A stretch of DNA of 64,000 nucleotides from Lithodes maja (Eukaryota; Arthropoda; Malacostraca; Decapoda; Lithodidae): positions 1 to 64,000 of the forward strand of contig JBAKBP010003142.1 in NCBI GenBank assembly GCA_037953745.1, written 5' to 3'. Below are positions 14,201 to 26,790 of the stretch, piece by piece (within the stretch, counting starts at the first letter, position 1; every line of letters begins with the position of its first letter). The notes beneath the pieces are model-generated. The model worked only from the letters and a program-made list of their open reading frames with translations, was not told where the DNA came from and made no database searches. The translations under genes were made by a program, and so were the position numbers.

Positions 14201-16289
14201 ACGCTTCATCACCAGCTGCAGGGACCACAGCCACCTCATCACCAGCTGTTGGGACCACCACCTCATCACCAGCTGCAGGGACCACCGCCTCATCACCAGC
14301 TGCAGGGACCACCGCCTCATCACCAGGTCCAGGGACCACCTCCTCATCACCAGCTGCAAGGACGACCACCTCATCACCAGGGGTAGGGACCACAGACGCC
14401 TCATTACCAGCTGCAGGGACCACCGCCTCATCACCAGCTGCAGAGACCACAGACGCCTCATCATCAGCTGCAGGGACCACCGCCTCATCACCAGCTGCAG
14501 GGACCACTGCCCCATCACCAGCTGCAGGGACCACAGATGCCTCATCACCTGCTGCAGGGACCACCGCCTCATCACCAGCTGCAGGGACCACAGCCTCTTC
14601 ACCAGCTGCAGGGACCACAGACGCCTCATCACCAGCTGCAGGGACCACAGCCGCCTCATCACCAGCTGTTGGGACCACCGCCTCATCACCAGCTGCACGG
14701 ACCATCACCTCATCACCAGCTGCAGGGACCACAGCCTCATCACCAGCTGCAGGGACCTCAGACACCTCATCACCAGCTGCATGGACCACAGCCACCTCAT
14801 CACCAGCTGTTGGGACCACAGCCTCATCACCAGCTGCAGGGACCACCGCCTCATCACCAGCTGCAGGGACCACCGTCCCATTACCAGCTGCAGGGACCAC
14901 CGCCTCATCACCAGCTGCAGGGACCACAGACGCCTCATAATCAGCTGCAGGGACCACCGCCTCATCACCAGCTGCAAGGACCACAGCCTCATCACCAGCT
15001 GCAGGGACCACCGCCCCATCACCAGCTGCAGGAACCACCGCCTCATCACCAGGGGCAGGGACCACAGCCACCTCATCACCAGCTGCAGGGACCACTGCCT
15101 CATCACCAGCTGCAGCGACCACCGCCTCATCACCAGCTGCAGAGACCACCGCCTCATCACCAGCTGCAGGGCCCACCACCTCATCACCAGCTGCAAGGAC
15201 CGCAGCCGCATTACCAGCTGCAGGGACCACACACGCCTCATCACCAGCTGCAGGGACCACAGACGCCTCATCACCAGCTGCAGGGACCACTGCCTCATTA
15301 CCAGCTGCAGGGACCACAGCCTCATCACCAGCTGCAGGGACCACAGCATTATAACCACCTGCAGAGACCACCGCCTCATCACCAGCTGCAGGGACCACCG
15401 CCTCATCACCAGCTGCAGGGACCACCGCCTCATCACCAGCTGCAGAGACCACCGCCTCATCACCAGCTGCAGGTCCCACCACCTCATCACCAGCTGCAGG
15501 GATCATCGCCTCATCACCAGCTGCATGGACCGCAGCCGCATCACCAGCTGCAGGGACCACCGCCTCATCACCAGCTGCAGGGACCACTGCCTCATCACCA
15601 GCTGCAAGGACCACAGCCTCATCACCAGCTGCAGGGACCACACACGTCTCATCAACAGCCGCAGGGACCACAAACGCCTCATCACCAGCTGCAGGGACCA
15701 CCGCCTCATCACCAGCTGCAAGGACCATAGCCTCATCATCAGCTGCAGGGACCACAGCCTCATCACCAGCTGCAGGGACCACAGACGCCTCAGCAACAGC
15801 CGCAGGAACCACAAACGCCTCATCACCAGCTGCAGGGACCACAGCCTCATCACCAGCTGTAGGGACCACACATGCCTCATCACCAGTTGCAGGGACCGCA
15901 GCTGCCTCATCACCAGCTGCTGGGACCACCACCTCATCACCAGCTGCAGGGACCACCGCCTCATCACCAGCTGCAGGGACCACCACCCCATCACCAGCTG
16001 CAGGGACCACAGATGCCTCATCACCATCTGGAGAGACCACTGCCTCATCACCAGCTGCAGGGACCACTGCCTCATCACCAGCTGCAGGGACCACCACCTC
16101 ATCACCAGCTGCAAGGACCACAGCCACATCACCAGCTGCAGGAACCACCGCCTCATCACCAGCTGCAGGGACCATCACCTCATCACCAGCTGCAAGGACC
16201 ACAGCCTCATCACAAGCTGCAGGGACCACACACGCCTCATCACAAGCTGCAGGGACCACAGACGCCTCATCACCAGCTGCAGGGACCAC
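8994..16289 (-). other. 2431-codon open frame in the array, not called as a gene
   Basis: This is the longest uninterrupted frame in the left array. On the minus strand it reads AVVPAAGDE with a ten-residue variant ASVVPAAGDE, ending in the MRRWSLQLV frame after an indel. It has no signal peptide, domain, splice structure or promoter. Its length is explained by the unit: in this frame only one of nine codons (GAG) is a single substitution from a stop, and that step is a transversion. I list it so that an automated prediction here is read with caution. Confidence 0.2.
9500..15750. repeat. Higher-order repeat, second pair offset by 3129-3324 bp
   Basis: The variant series starting near 9500 returns near 12630 with an offset of 3129 bp. 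From about 13.6-13.9 kb onward the offset becomes 3324 bp, because the later copy carries about 195 bp of extra units. The match continues to about 15.5 kb (compare 11213-12500 with 14537-15800). Together with the 3459-bp pair, this makes a run of three to four related blocks of about 3.1-3.5 kb between 4.4 and 15.7 kb. Confidence 0.85.
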
Positions 16290-16779
16290 TGCCTAATCAC
16301 TAGCTGCAGGGAACACAGCCTCATCACCAGCTGCAGGGACCACCACCTTATCACCAGCTGCAGGGACCACAGACGCCTCATCACCAGCTGCAGGGACTAC
16401 CGCCTCATCACCAGCTGCAGGGACCTCCGCCTCATCACCAGCTGCAAGGAGCACCGCCTCATTCCCAGCTGCAGGGACCACCGCCTCATCACCAGCTGCA
16501 AGGACCACAGCCTCATCATCAGCTGCAGGGACCACAGTGTTATCACCAGCTGCAGGGACCACAGACGCCTCATCACCAGCTGCAGGGACCACCGCCTCAT
16601 CACCAGCTGCAGGGACCACAGCCTCATCACCAGCTGCAGGGACCACAGACACCTCATCACCAGCTGAGCTGCAGGGACAACAGCCACCTCATCACCAGCT
16701 GTTGGGACCACAGCTTCATCACCAGCTGCAGCGACCACCGCCTCATCATCAGCTGCATGGACCACAGCCTCATCACCAG

Positions 16780-17320
16780 CTGCAGGGACCACAGATGCCT
16801 CATCACCAGCTGCAGGGACCACAGCCTCATCACCAGCTGCAGGGACCACCCCCTCATCACCAGCTGCAAGGACCACCGCCTCATCACGAGGGGCAGGGAC
16901 CACAGACGCCTCATCACCAGCTGCACGGACCACCGCCTCATCACCAGCTGCAGGGACCACAGTGGCCTCATCACCAGCTGCAGGGACCACCGCCTCATCA
17001 CCAGCTGCAGGGACCACTGCCCCATCACCAGCTGCAGGGACCACAGACGCCTCATCACCAGCTGCAGGGACCACCGCCTCATCACCAGCTGCAGGGACCA
17101 CCGCCTCATCACCAGCTGCAGGGACCACCGCCTCATCATCAGCTGCAGGGACCACAGCCTCATCACCAGCTGCAGGGACCACAGATGCCTCATCACCAGC
17201 TGCAGGGACCACAGCCTCATCACCAGCTGCAGGGACCACCCCCTCATCACCAGCTGCAAGGACCACCGCCTCATCACGAGGGGCAGGGACCACAGACGCC
17301 TCATCACCAGCTGCAGGGAC
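16780..17320. repeat. Local duplication of about 380 bp inside the array
   Basis: The block around 16780-16920 contains the ACAGATGCCT, CACCCCCTCATC and CATCACGAGGGGCAGGG variants. It is repeated around 17160-17300 with the same order of variants. It is a shorter-scale duplication than the neighbouring 3-kb higher-order repeats. Confidence 0.75.
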
Positions 17321-18779
17321 CACCGCCTCATCACCAGCTGCAGGGACCACAGACGCCTCATCACCAGCTGCAGGGACCACTGCCTCATCACCAGCTGCAG
17401 GGACCACTGCCTCATCACCAGCTGCTGGGACCACCACCTCATCACCAGCTGCAAGGACCACAACCTCATCACCAGCTGCAGGGACCACCGCCCCATCACC
17501 AGCCGCAGGGACCACCGCCTCATCACCAGGGGCAGGGACCACAGCCACCTCATCACTAGCTGCAGGGACCACCGCCTCATCACCAGCTGCAGGGACCACC
17601 GCCTCATCACCAGCTGCAGAGACCACTGCCTCATCACCAGCTGCAGGGCCCACCACCTCATCACCAGCTGCAAGGATCACCGCCTCATCACCAGCTGCAA
17701 GGACCGCAGCCGCATCACCAGCTGCAGGGACCACACACGCCTCATTACCGGTTGCAGGGACCACAGACGCCTCATCACCAGCTGCAGGGACCACTGCCTC
17801 ATCACCAGCTGCAGGGACCACAGCCTCATCACCAGCTGCAGGGACCACAGCATTATAACCACCTGCACGGACCACCGCCTCATCACCAGCTGCAGGGACC
17901 ACCGCCTCATCACCAGCTGTAAGGACCACCGCCTCATCCCCAGCTGCAGGGACCACCGCCTCATCACCACCTGCAAGGACCACAGCCTCATCATCAGCTG
18001 CAGGGACCACAGTCTCATCACCAGCTGCAGGGACCATAGACGCCTCATCACTTGCTGCAGGGACCACCGCCTCATCACCAGCTGCAGGGACCACAGCCTC
18101 ATCACCAGCTGCAGGGACCACAGACGCCTCATCACCAGCTGCATGGACCACAGCCGCCTCATCATCAGCTGTTAGGACCACCGCCTCATCACCAGCTGCA
18201 GGGACCACCACCTCATCACCAGCTGCAGGGACCACAACCCCATCACCAGCTGCAGGGACCACAGAAGCCTCATCACCAGCTACAGGGACCACCGCCTCAT
18301 CACCAGCTGCAGGGACCACCACCTCATCACCAGCAGCAGGGACCACCCCTTCATCACCAGCTGCAGGGACCACCACCTCATCACCAGCTGCAGGGATCAC
18401 CACCTCATCATCAGCTGCAAGGACCACAGCCGCATCACCAGCTGCAGGGACCACAGCCTCATCACCAGCTGGAGGGACCACCGCCTCATCACCAGCTGCA
18501 GGAACCACCACCTCATCACAAGCTGCAAGGACCACAGCCTCATCACCAGCTGCAGGGACCACCGCCTCATCACCAGCTGCAGGGACCACTGACTCATCAC
18601 TAGCTGCAAGGACCACCGCCTCATCACCAGCTGCAGGGAGGACCACCTCATCACCAGCTGCAAGGACCACAGCCTCATCACCAGCTGCAGGGACCACTGC
18701 CCCATCACCAGCTGCAGGGACCACAGACGCCTCATCACCAGCTGCAGGGACCACCGCCTCATCACCAGCTGCAGGGACG

Positions 18780-21700
18780 ACCGCCACATCACCAGCTGCA
18801 GGGACCACTGCCTCATCACCAGCAGCAGGGACCACCCCCTCAACACCAGCTGCTGGGCCCACCATCTCATCACCAGCTGCAGGGATCACCGCCTCATCAC
18901 CAGCTGCAAAGACCACAGACTCATCACCAGCTGCAGGGACCACAGATGCCTCATCAACAGCCGCAGGGACCACAAACGCCTCACCACCAGCTGCAGGGAC
19001 CACCGCCTCATCACCAGCTGCAGGGACCACCACCTTATCACCAGCTGCAGGGACCACCGCCTCATCACCAGCTGCTGGGACCACCGCCTCATCACCAGCT
19101 GCAAGGACCACAACCTCATCACCAGCTGCAGGGACCACCGCCCCATCACCAGCTGCAGGGACCACCGCCTCATCACCAGGGGCAGGGACCACTGCCACCT
19201 CATCACCAGCTGCAGGGACCAGGGACCACCGCTTCATCACCAGCTGCAGAGACCACCGCCTCATCACCAGCTGCAGGGCCCACCACATCATCACCAGATG
19301 CAGGGATCACCGCCACATCACCAGCTGCAAGGACCGCAGCCGCATCACCAGCTGCAGGGACCACAAACGCCTCATCACCAGTTGCAGGGACCACAGACGC
19401 CTCATCACCAGCTGCAGGAACCACTGCCTCATCACCAGCTGTAGGGACCACAGCCTCATCACCAGTTGCAGGGATCACAGCATTATAACCACCTGCAGGG
19501 ACCACCGCCTCATCACCAGCTGCAGGGACCACCGCCTCATCACTATCTGTAAGGACCACCGCCTCATCCCCAGCTGCAGGGACCACCGCCTCATCACCAG
19601 CTGCAAGGACCACAGCCTCATCATCAGCTGCAGGGACCAGCGTCTCATCACCAGCTGCAGGGACCACAGACGCCTCATCACCAGCTGCAGGGACCACCGC
19701 CTCATGACCAGCTGCAGGGACCACAGCCTCATCACCAGCTGCAGGGACCACCGCCTCATCACCAGGGGCAGGGACCACTGCCACCTCATCACCAGCTGTA
19801 GGGACCAGGGACAACCGCCTCATCACCAGCTGCAGGGCCCACCACCTCATCATCAGCTGCAGGGATCACCGCCACATCACCAGCTGCAAGGACCGCAGCC
19901 TCATCACCAGCTGCAGGGACCACACACGCCTCATCACCAGTTGCAGGGACCACAGACGCCTCACCACCAGCTGCAGGGACCACACACGCCTCATCACCAG
20001 TTGCAGGGACCACAGACGCCTCATCACCAGCTGCAGGGACCACCACCTCATCACCAGGGGCAGGGACCACAGACGCCTCATCACCAGCTGCAGGGACCAC
20101 CGCCTCATCACCAGCTGCAGAGACCACAGATGCCTCATCATCAGCTGCAGGGACCACCGTCTCATCACCAGCTGCAGGGACCACTGCCCCATCACCAGCT
20201 GCAGGGACCACAGACGCCTCATCACCTGCTGCAGGGACCACCGCCTCATCACCAGCTGCAGGGACCATCACCTCATCACCAGCTGCAAGGACCACAGCCT
20301 CATCACCAGCTGCAGGGACCACACACACCTCATCACCAGCTTCAGGGACCACAGACGCCTCATCACCAGCTGCAGGGACCACTGCCTCATCACCAGCTGC
20401 AGGGACCACAGCCTCATCACCAGCTGCAGGGACCACAACATTATAACCACGTGCAGGGACCACCGCCTCATCACCAGCTGCAGGGACCACCGCCTCATCA
20501 CCAGCTGCAAGGACCAATGCCTCATCACCAGCTGCAGGGACCACCGCCTCATCACCAGCTGCAGGGACCACAGACGCCTCATCATCAGCTGCAGGGACCA
20601 CCGCCTCATCACCAGCTGCAAGGACCACAGCCTCATCACCAGCTGCAGGGACCACCGCCCCATCACCAGCTGCAGGGACCACCGCCTCATCACCAGGGGC
20701 AGGGACCACAGCCACCTCATCACCAGCTGCAGGGACGACTGCCTCATCACCAGCTGCAGCGACCACCGCCTCGTCACCAGCTGCAGAAACCACCCCCTCA
20801 TCACCAGCTGCAGGGCCCACCACCTCATTACCAGCTGCAGGGATCACCGTCTCATCACCAACTGCAGGGACCAGAGACGCCTCATCACCAGCTGCAGGAA
20901 CCACAGCCGCCTCATCACCAGATGCTGGGACCACCACCTCATCACCAGCTGCAGGGACCACCGCCTCATCACCAGCTGCAAGGACCGCAGCCGCATCACC
21001 AACTGCAGGGACCACACATGCCTCATCACCAGCTGCAGGGACCACAGATGCCTCATCACCAGCTGCAGGGACCACTGCCTCATCACCAGCTGCAGGGACC
21101 ACAGCCTCATCACCAGCTGCAGGGACCACAGCATTATAACCACCTGCAGGGACCACTGCCTCATCACCAGCTGCAGGGACCACCGCCTCATCACCAGCTG
21201 CAAGAACCACCGCCTCATCCCCAGGTGCAGGGGCCACCGCCTCATCACCAGCTGCAAGGACCATAGCCTCATCATCAGGTGCAGGGACCACAGCCTCATC
21301 ACCAGCTGCAGGGACCACAGACGCCTCATCAACAGCCGCAGGGACCACAAACGCCTCATCACCAGCTGCAGGGACCACAGCCACCTCATCACCAGCTGCT
21401 GGGACCACTACCTCATCACCAGCTGCAGGGACCACCAGGTACCTCATCACCAGCTGCAGGGACCACCGCCCCATCACCAGCTGCAGGGACCACAGACGCC
21501 TCATCACCTGCTGCAGGGACCACCGCCTCATCACCAGCTGCAGGGACCACAACCTTATAACCAGCTGCAGGGACCACTGCCTTATCACCAGCTGCAGGGA
21601 CCACAGACACCTCATCACCAGCTGCAAGGATCACAGCCTCATCACCAGCTGCAGGGACCACTGCCCCATCACCAGCTGCAGGGACCACAGATGCCTCATC

Positions 21701-24700
21701 ACCAGCTGCAGGGACCACCGCTTGATCACCAGCTGCAGGGACCACCGCCTCATCACCAACTGCAGGGACCACTGCCTCATCACCAGCTGCAAGGACCACA
21801 GCCTCACCACCGGCTGCAGGGACCACCGCCCCATCACCAGCTCCAGGGACCACCACCTCCTCACCAGGGGCAGGGACCACAGCCCCCTCATCACCAGCTG
21901 CAGGGACCACCATCTCATCACCAGCTGCAGGGACCACCGCCTCATCACCAGCTGCACAGACCACCGCCTCATCACCAGGTGCAGGGCCCACCACCTCATC
22001 ACCAGCTGCAGGGATTACCGCCTCATCACCAGCTGCAAGGACCGCAGCCGCATCACCAGCTGCAGGGACCACCGCCTCATCACCAGCTGCAGGGACCACA
22101 CCCTCATCACCAGCTGCAAGGACCACACCCTCATCACCAGCTGCAGGGACCACACACGCCTCATCAACAGCCGCAGGGACCACAAATGCCTCATCACCAG
22201 CTGCAAGGACCACCTCTCCATCACCAGCTGCAGGGACCACAGCCTCATCACCAGCTGCAGGGACCACAACCTTTTAACCACCTGCAGGGACCACCGCCTT
22301 ATTACCAGCTGCAGGGACCACAGACGCCTCATCACCAGCTGCAGGGACCACCACCTCATCACCAGTTGCAGGGACCACCGCCTTATCACCAGCTGCAAGG
22401 ACCACCGCCCCATCACCAGCTGCAGGGACCACAGACGCCTCATCACCAGCTGCAGGGACCACCGCCTCATCACCAGCTGCAGGGACGACCGCCACATCAC
22501 CAGCTGCAGGGACCACCGCCTCATCACCAGCAGCAGGGACCACCCCCTCATCACCAGCTGCTGGGCCCACCATCTCATCACCAGCTGCAGGGATCACCGC
22601 CTCATCACCAGCTGCAAAGACCACAGACTCATCACCAGCTGCAGGGACCACAGATGCCTCATCAACAGCCGCAGGGACCACAAACGCCTCACCACCAGCT
22701 GCAGGGACCACCGCCTCATCACCAGCTGCAGGGACCACCACCTTATCACCAGCTGCAGGGACCACCGCCTCATCACCAGCTGCTGGTACCACCGCCTCAT
22801 CACCAGCTGCAAGGACCACAACCTCATCACCAGCTGCAGGGACCACCGCCCCATCACCAGCTGCAGGGACCACCGCCTCATCACCAGGGGCAGGGACCAC
22901 TGCCACCTCATCACCAGCTGCAGGGACCAGGGACCACCGCCTCATCACCAGCTGCAGAGACCACCGCCTCATCACCAGCTGCAGGGCCCACCACATCATC
23001 ACCAGCTGCAGGGATCACCGCCACATCACCAGCTGCAAGGACCGCAGCCGCATCACCAGCTGCAGGGACCACAAACGCCTCATCACCAGTTGCAGGGACC
23101 ACAGACGCCTCATCACCAGCTGCAGGAACCACTGCCTCATCACCAGCTGTAGGGACCACAGCCTCATCACCAGTTGCAGGGATCACAGCATTATAACCAC
23201 CTGCAGGGACCACCGCCTCATCACCAGCTGCAGGGACCACCGCCTCATCACTATCTGTAAGGACCACCGCCTCATCCCCAGCTGCAGGGACCACCGCCTC
23301 ATCACCAGCTGCAAGGACCACAGCCTCATCATCAGCTGCAGGGACCAGCGTCTCATCACCAGCTGCAGGGACCACAGACGCCTCATCACCAGCTGCAGGG
23401 ACCACCGCCTCATGACCAGCTGCAGGGACCACAGCCTCATCACCAGCTGCAGGGACCACCGCCTCATCACCAGGGGCAGGGACCACTGCCACCTCATCAC
23501 CAGCTGTAGGAACCAGGGACAACCGCCTCATCACCAGCTGCAGGGCCCACCACCTCATCATCAGCTGCAGGGATCACCGCCTCATCACCAGCTGCAAGGA
23601 CCGCAGCCTCATCACCAGCTGCAGGGACCACACACGCCTCATCACCAGTTGCAGGGACCACAGACGCCTCACCACCAGCTGCAGGGACCACACACGCCTC
23701 ATCACCAGTTGCAGGGACCACAGACGCCTCATCACCAGCTGCAGGGACCACCACCTCATCACCAGGGGCAGGGACCACAGACGCCTCATCACCAGCTGCA
23801 GGGACCACCGCCTCATCACCAGCTGCAGAGACCACAGATGCCTCATCATCAGCTGCAGGGACCACCGCCTCATCACCAGCTGCAGGGACCACTGCCCCAT
23901 CACCATTGCAGGGACCACAGACGCCTCATCACCTGCTGCAGGGACCACCGCCTCATCACCAGCTGCAGGGACCATCACCTCATCACCAGCTGCAAGGACC
24001 ACAGCCTCATCACCAGCTGCAGGGACCACACACACCTCATCACCAGCTTCAGGGACCACAGACGCCTCATCACCAGCTGCAGGGACCACTGCCTCATCAC
24101 CAGCTGCAGGGACCACAGCCTCATCACCAGCTGCAGGGACCACAACATTATAACCACGTGCAGGGACCACCGCCTCATCACCAGCTGCAGGGACCACCGC
24201 CTCATCACCAGCTGCAAGGACCAATGCCTCATCACCAGCTGCAGGGACCACCGCCTCATCACCAGCTGCAGGGACCACAGACGCCTCATCATCAGCTGCA
24301 GGGACCACCGCCTCATCACCAGCTGCAAGGACCACAGCCTCATCACCAGCTGCAGGGACCACCGCCCCATCACCAGCTGCAGGGACCACCGCCTCATCAC
24401 CAGGGGCAGGGACCACAGCCACCTCATCACCAGCTGCAGGGACGACTGCCTCATCACCAGCTGCAGCGACCACCGCCTCGTCACCAGCTGCAGAAACCAC
24501 CGCCTCATCACCAGCTGCAGGGCCCACCACCTCATTACCAGCTGCAGGGATCACCGTCTCATCACCAACTGCAGGGACCAGAGACGCCTCATCACCAGCT
24601 GCAGGAACCACAGCCGCCTCATCACCAGATGCTGGGACCACCACCTCATCACCAGCTGCAGGGACCACCGCCTCATCACCAGCTGCAAGGACCGCAGCCG

Positions 24701-26195
24701 CATCACCAACTGCAGGGACCACACATGCCTCATCACCAGCTGCAGGGACCACAGATGCCTCATCACCAGCTGCAGGGACCACTGCCTCATCACCAGCTGC
24801 AGGGACCACAGCCTCATCACCAGCTGCAGGGACCACAGCATTATAACCACCTGCAGGGACCACTGCCTCATCACCAGCTGCAGGGACCACCGCCTCATCA
24901 CCAGCTGCAAGAACCACTGCCTCATCCCCAGGTGCAGGGGCCACCGCCTCATCACCAGCTGCAAGGACCATAGCCTCATCATCAGGTGCAGGGACTACAG
25001 CCTCATCACCAGCTGCAGGGACCACAGACGCCTCATCAACAGCCGCAGGGACCACAAACACCTCATCACCAGCTGCAGGGACCACAGCCACCTCATCACC
25101 AGCTGCTGGGACCACTACCTCATCACCAGCTGCAGGGACCACCAGGTACCTCATCACCAGCTGCAGGGACCACCGCCCCATCACCAGCTGCAGGGACCAC
25201 AGACGCCTCATCACCTGCTGCAGGGACCACCGCCTCATCACCAGCTGCAGGGACCACAACCTTATAACCAGCTGCAGGGACCACTGCCTTATCACCAGCT
25301 GCAGGGACCACAGACACCTCATCACCAGCTGCAAGGATCACAGCCTCATCACCAGCTGCAGGGACCACTGCCCCATCACCAGCTGCAGGGACCACAGATG
25401 CCTCATCACCAGCTGCAGGGACCACCGCTTGATCACCAGCTGCAGGGACCACCGCCTCATCACCAACTGCAGGGACCACTGCCTCATCACCAGCTGCAAG
25501 GACCACAGCCTCACCACCGGCTGCAGGGACCACCGCCCCATCACCAGCTCCAGGGACCACCACCTCATCACCAGGGGCAGGGACCACAGCCCCCTCATCA
25601 CCAGCTGCAGGGACCACCATCTCATCACCAGCTGCAGGGACCACCGCCTCATCACCAGCTGCACAGACCACCGCCTCATCACCAGGTGCAGGGCCCACCA
25701 CCTCATCACCAGCTGCAGGGATTACCGCCTCATCACCAGCTGCAAGGACCGCAGCCGCATCACCAGCTGCAGGGACCACCGCCTCATCACCAGCTGCAGG
25801 GACCACACCCTCATCACCAGCTGCAAGGACCACACCCTCATCACCAGCTGCAGGGACCACACACGCCTCATCAACAGCCGCAGGGACCACAAACGCCTCA
25901 TCACCAGCTGCAAGGACCACCTCTCCATCACCAGCTGCAGGGACCACAGCCTCATCACTAGCTGCAGGGACCACAACCTTTTAACCACCTGCAGGGACCA
26001 CCGCCTTATTACCAGCTGCAGGGACCACAGACGCCTCATCACCAGCTGCAGGGACCACCACCTCATCACCAGTTGCAGGGACCACCGCCTTATCACCAGC
26101 TGCAAGGACCACCGCCTCATCACCAGCTGCAGGGACCACCGCCTCATCACCAGCTGCAAGGACCACTGCCTCATCACCAGCTGCAGGGACCACAG
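18780..26195. repeat. Higher-order repeat, two copies of about 3708 bp
   Basis: The series of unit variants in about 18780-22487 recurs in about 22488-26195, at an offset of 3708 bp (3707 bp after about 23.9 kb because of a small deletion at 23905). Shared landmarks include the unusual CAGGGACCAGGGACC unit (19217 and 22925), a second copy of it (about 19805 and 23513) and the CCACCAGGTACC unit (about 21430 and 25139). A few substitutions distinguish the copies. Confidence 0.88.
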
Positions 26196-26443
26196 CCTCA
26201 TCACCAGCTGCAAGGACCACAGTCTCATCACCAGCTGCAGGGACCACAGCCTCATCACCAGCTGCAGGGACCACAGACGCCTCATCACCAGCTGCAGGGA
26301 CCACCACCTCAGTGACACCAGGGCCATCTGTTGATACAGTATATTAATCCCTTGTGTGCGGTCACACTTTATTTTTATATAATCTCTATGTGGTGAATTG
26401 TATATTTAGTTACATATTCTGTTATATATATATATTTGTTTAA

Positions 26444-26765
26444 GGTTAGGTTATCACACCTGGTAGCCTATTTCTGCGTATTTTAATTTTATTATTTTCG
26501 GTTAGGCTATTCAACGCTGGTAGCCTATTGGTGCATATTTCAATTTTTTTTAAACTTTTGGTTAGGCTATCGCCCCTGGAAGCCTAATTCTGCGTATCTC
26601 AAATGTTTTGTTTTTGGTTAGGCTATCACCCCTGATAACCTATTGTTGTGTATTTCCACATATTTGTTTTTGGTTGAAGTGATTGAAGTGTTTCTAAAGT
26701 GAGTGAAGTGTTTTAAAGTGAGTTAAGTGTTTTAAAGTGAGTTAAGTGTTTTAAAGTGAGTGAAG
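26444..26765 (+). repeat. Tandem repeats in the CR1 5' UTR
   Basis: Two repeat types lie upstream of ORF1. From 26444 to about 26672 there are four degenerate copies of a roughly 65-bp unit, each with GGTTAGGCTATC, a CCTGGTAGCCTA-like core and a T-rich tail. From about 26675 to 26765 there are about five copies of an 18-bp unit built on AAGTGAGTGAAGTGTTTT. Tandem monomers at LINE 5' ends often carry the internal promoter. That role is inference here. Confidence 0.75.
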
Positions 26766-26790
26766 TGATCTGAAGAAACTGACTGTTAAC

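Larger units (their letters stand above)
1..26311. repeat. Left part of a 27/30-bp tandem satellite array
   Basis: The whole stretch is a head-to-tail array whose basic unit is 27 bp (CATCACCAGCTGCAGGGACC followed by ACCGCCT). A common 30-bp form ends ACAGACGCCT or ACAGCCACCT. Each unit carries overlapping palindromes CAGCTG and CTGCAG. The shown strand is strongly asymmetric: about 12 C, 6 G, 6 A and 3 T per unit. Units differ mainly at the CCG/CAG/CTG/CCA position, at CAG/CAA after CTG, and in recurring odd units such as those with CATTATAACCACCTG or CTGTTGGG. The array begins before the window and ends at 26311, where a CR1 element interrupts it. It resumes at 34117. From the length I estimate roughly 940 units here. 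Translation in five frames is open over long stretches, but frames are scrambled by indels and no start, splice or poly(A) context is visible, so I annotate a satellite and not a gene. Confidence 0.97.
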
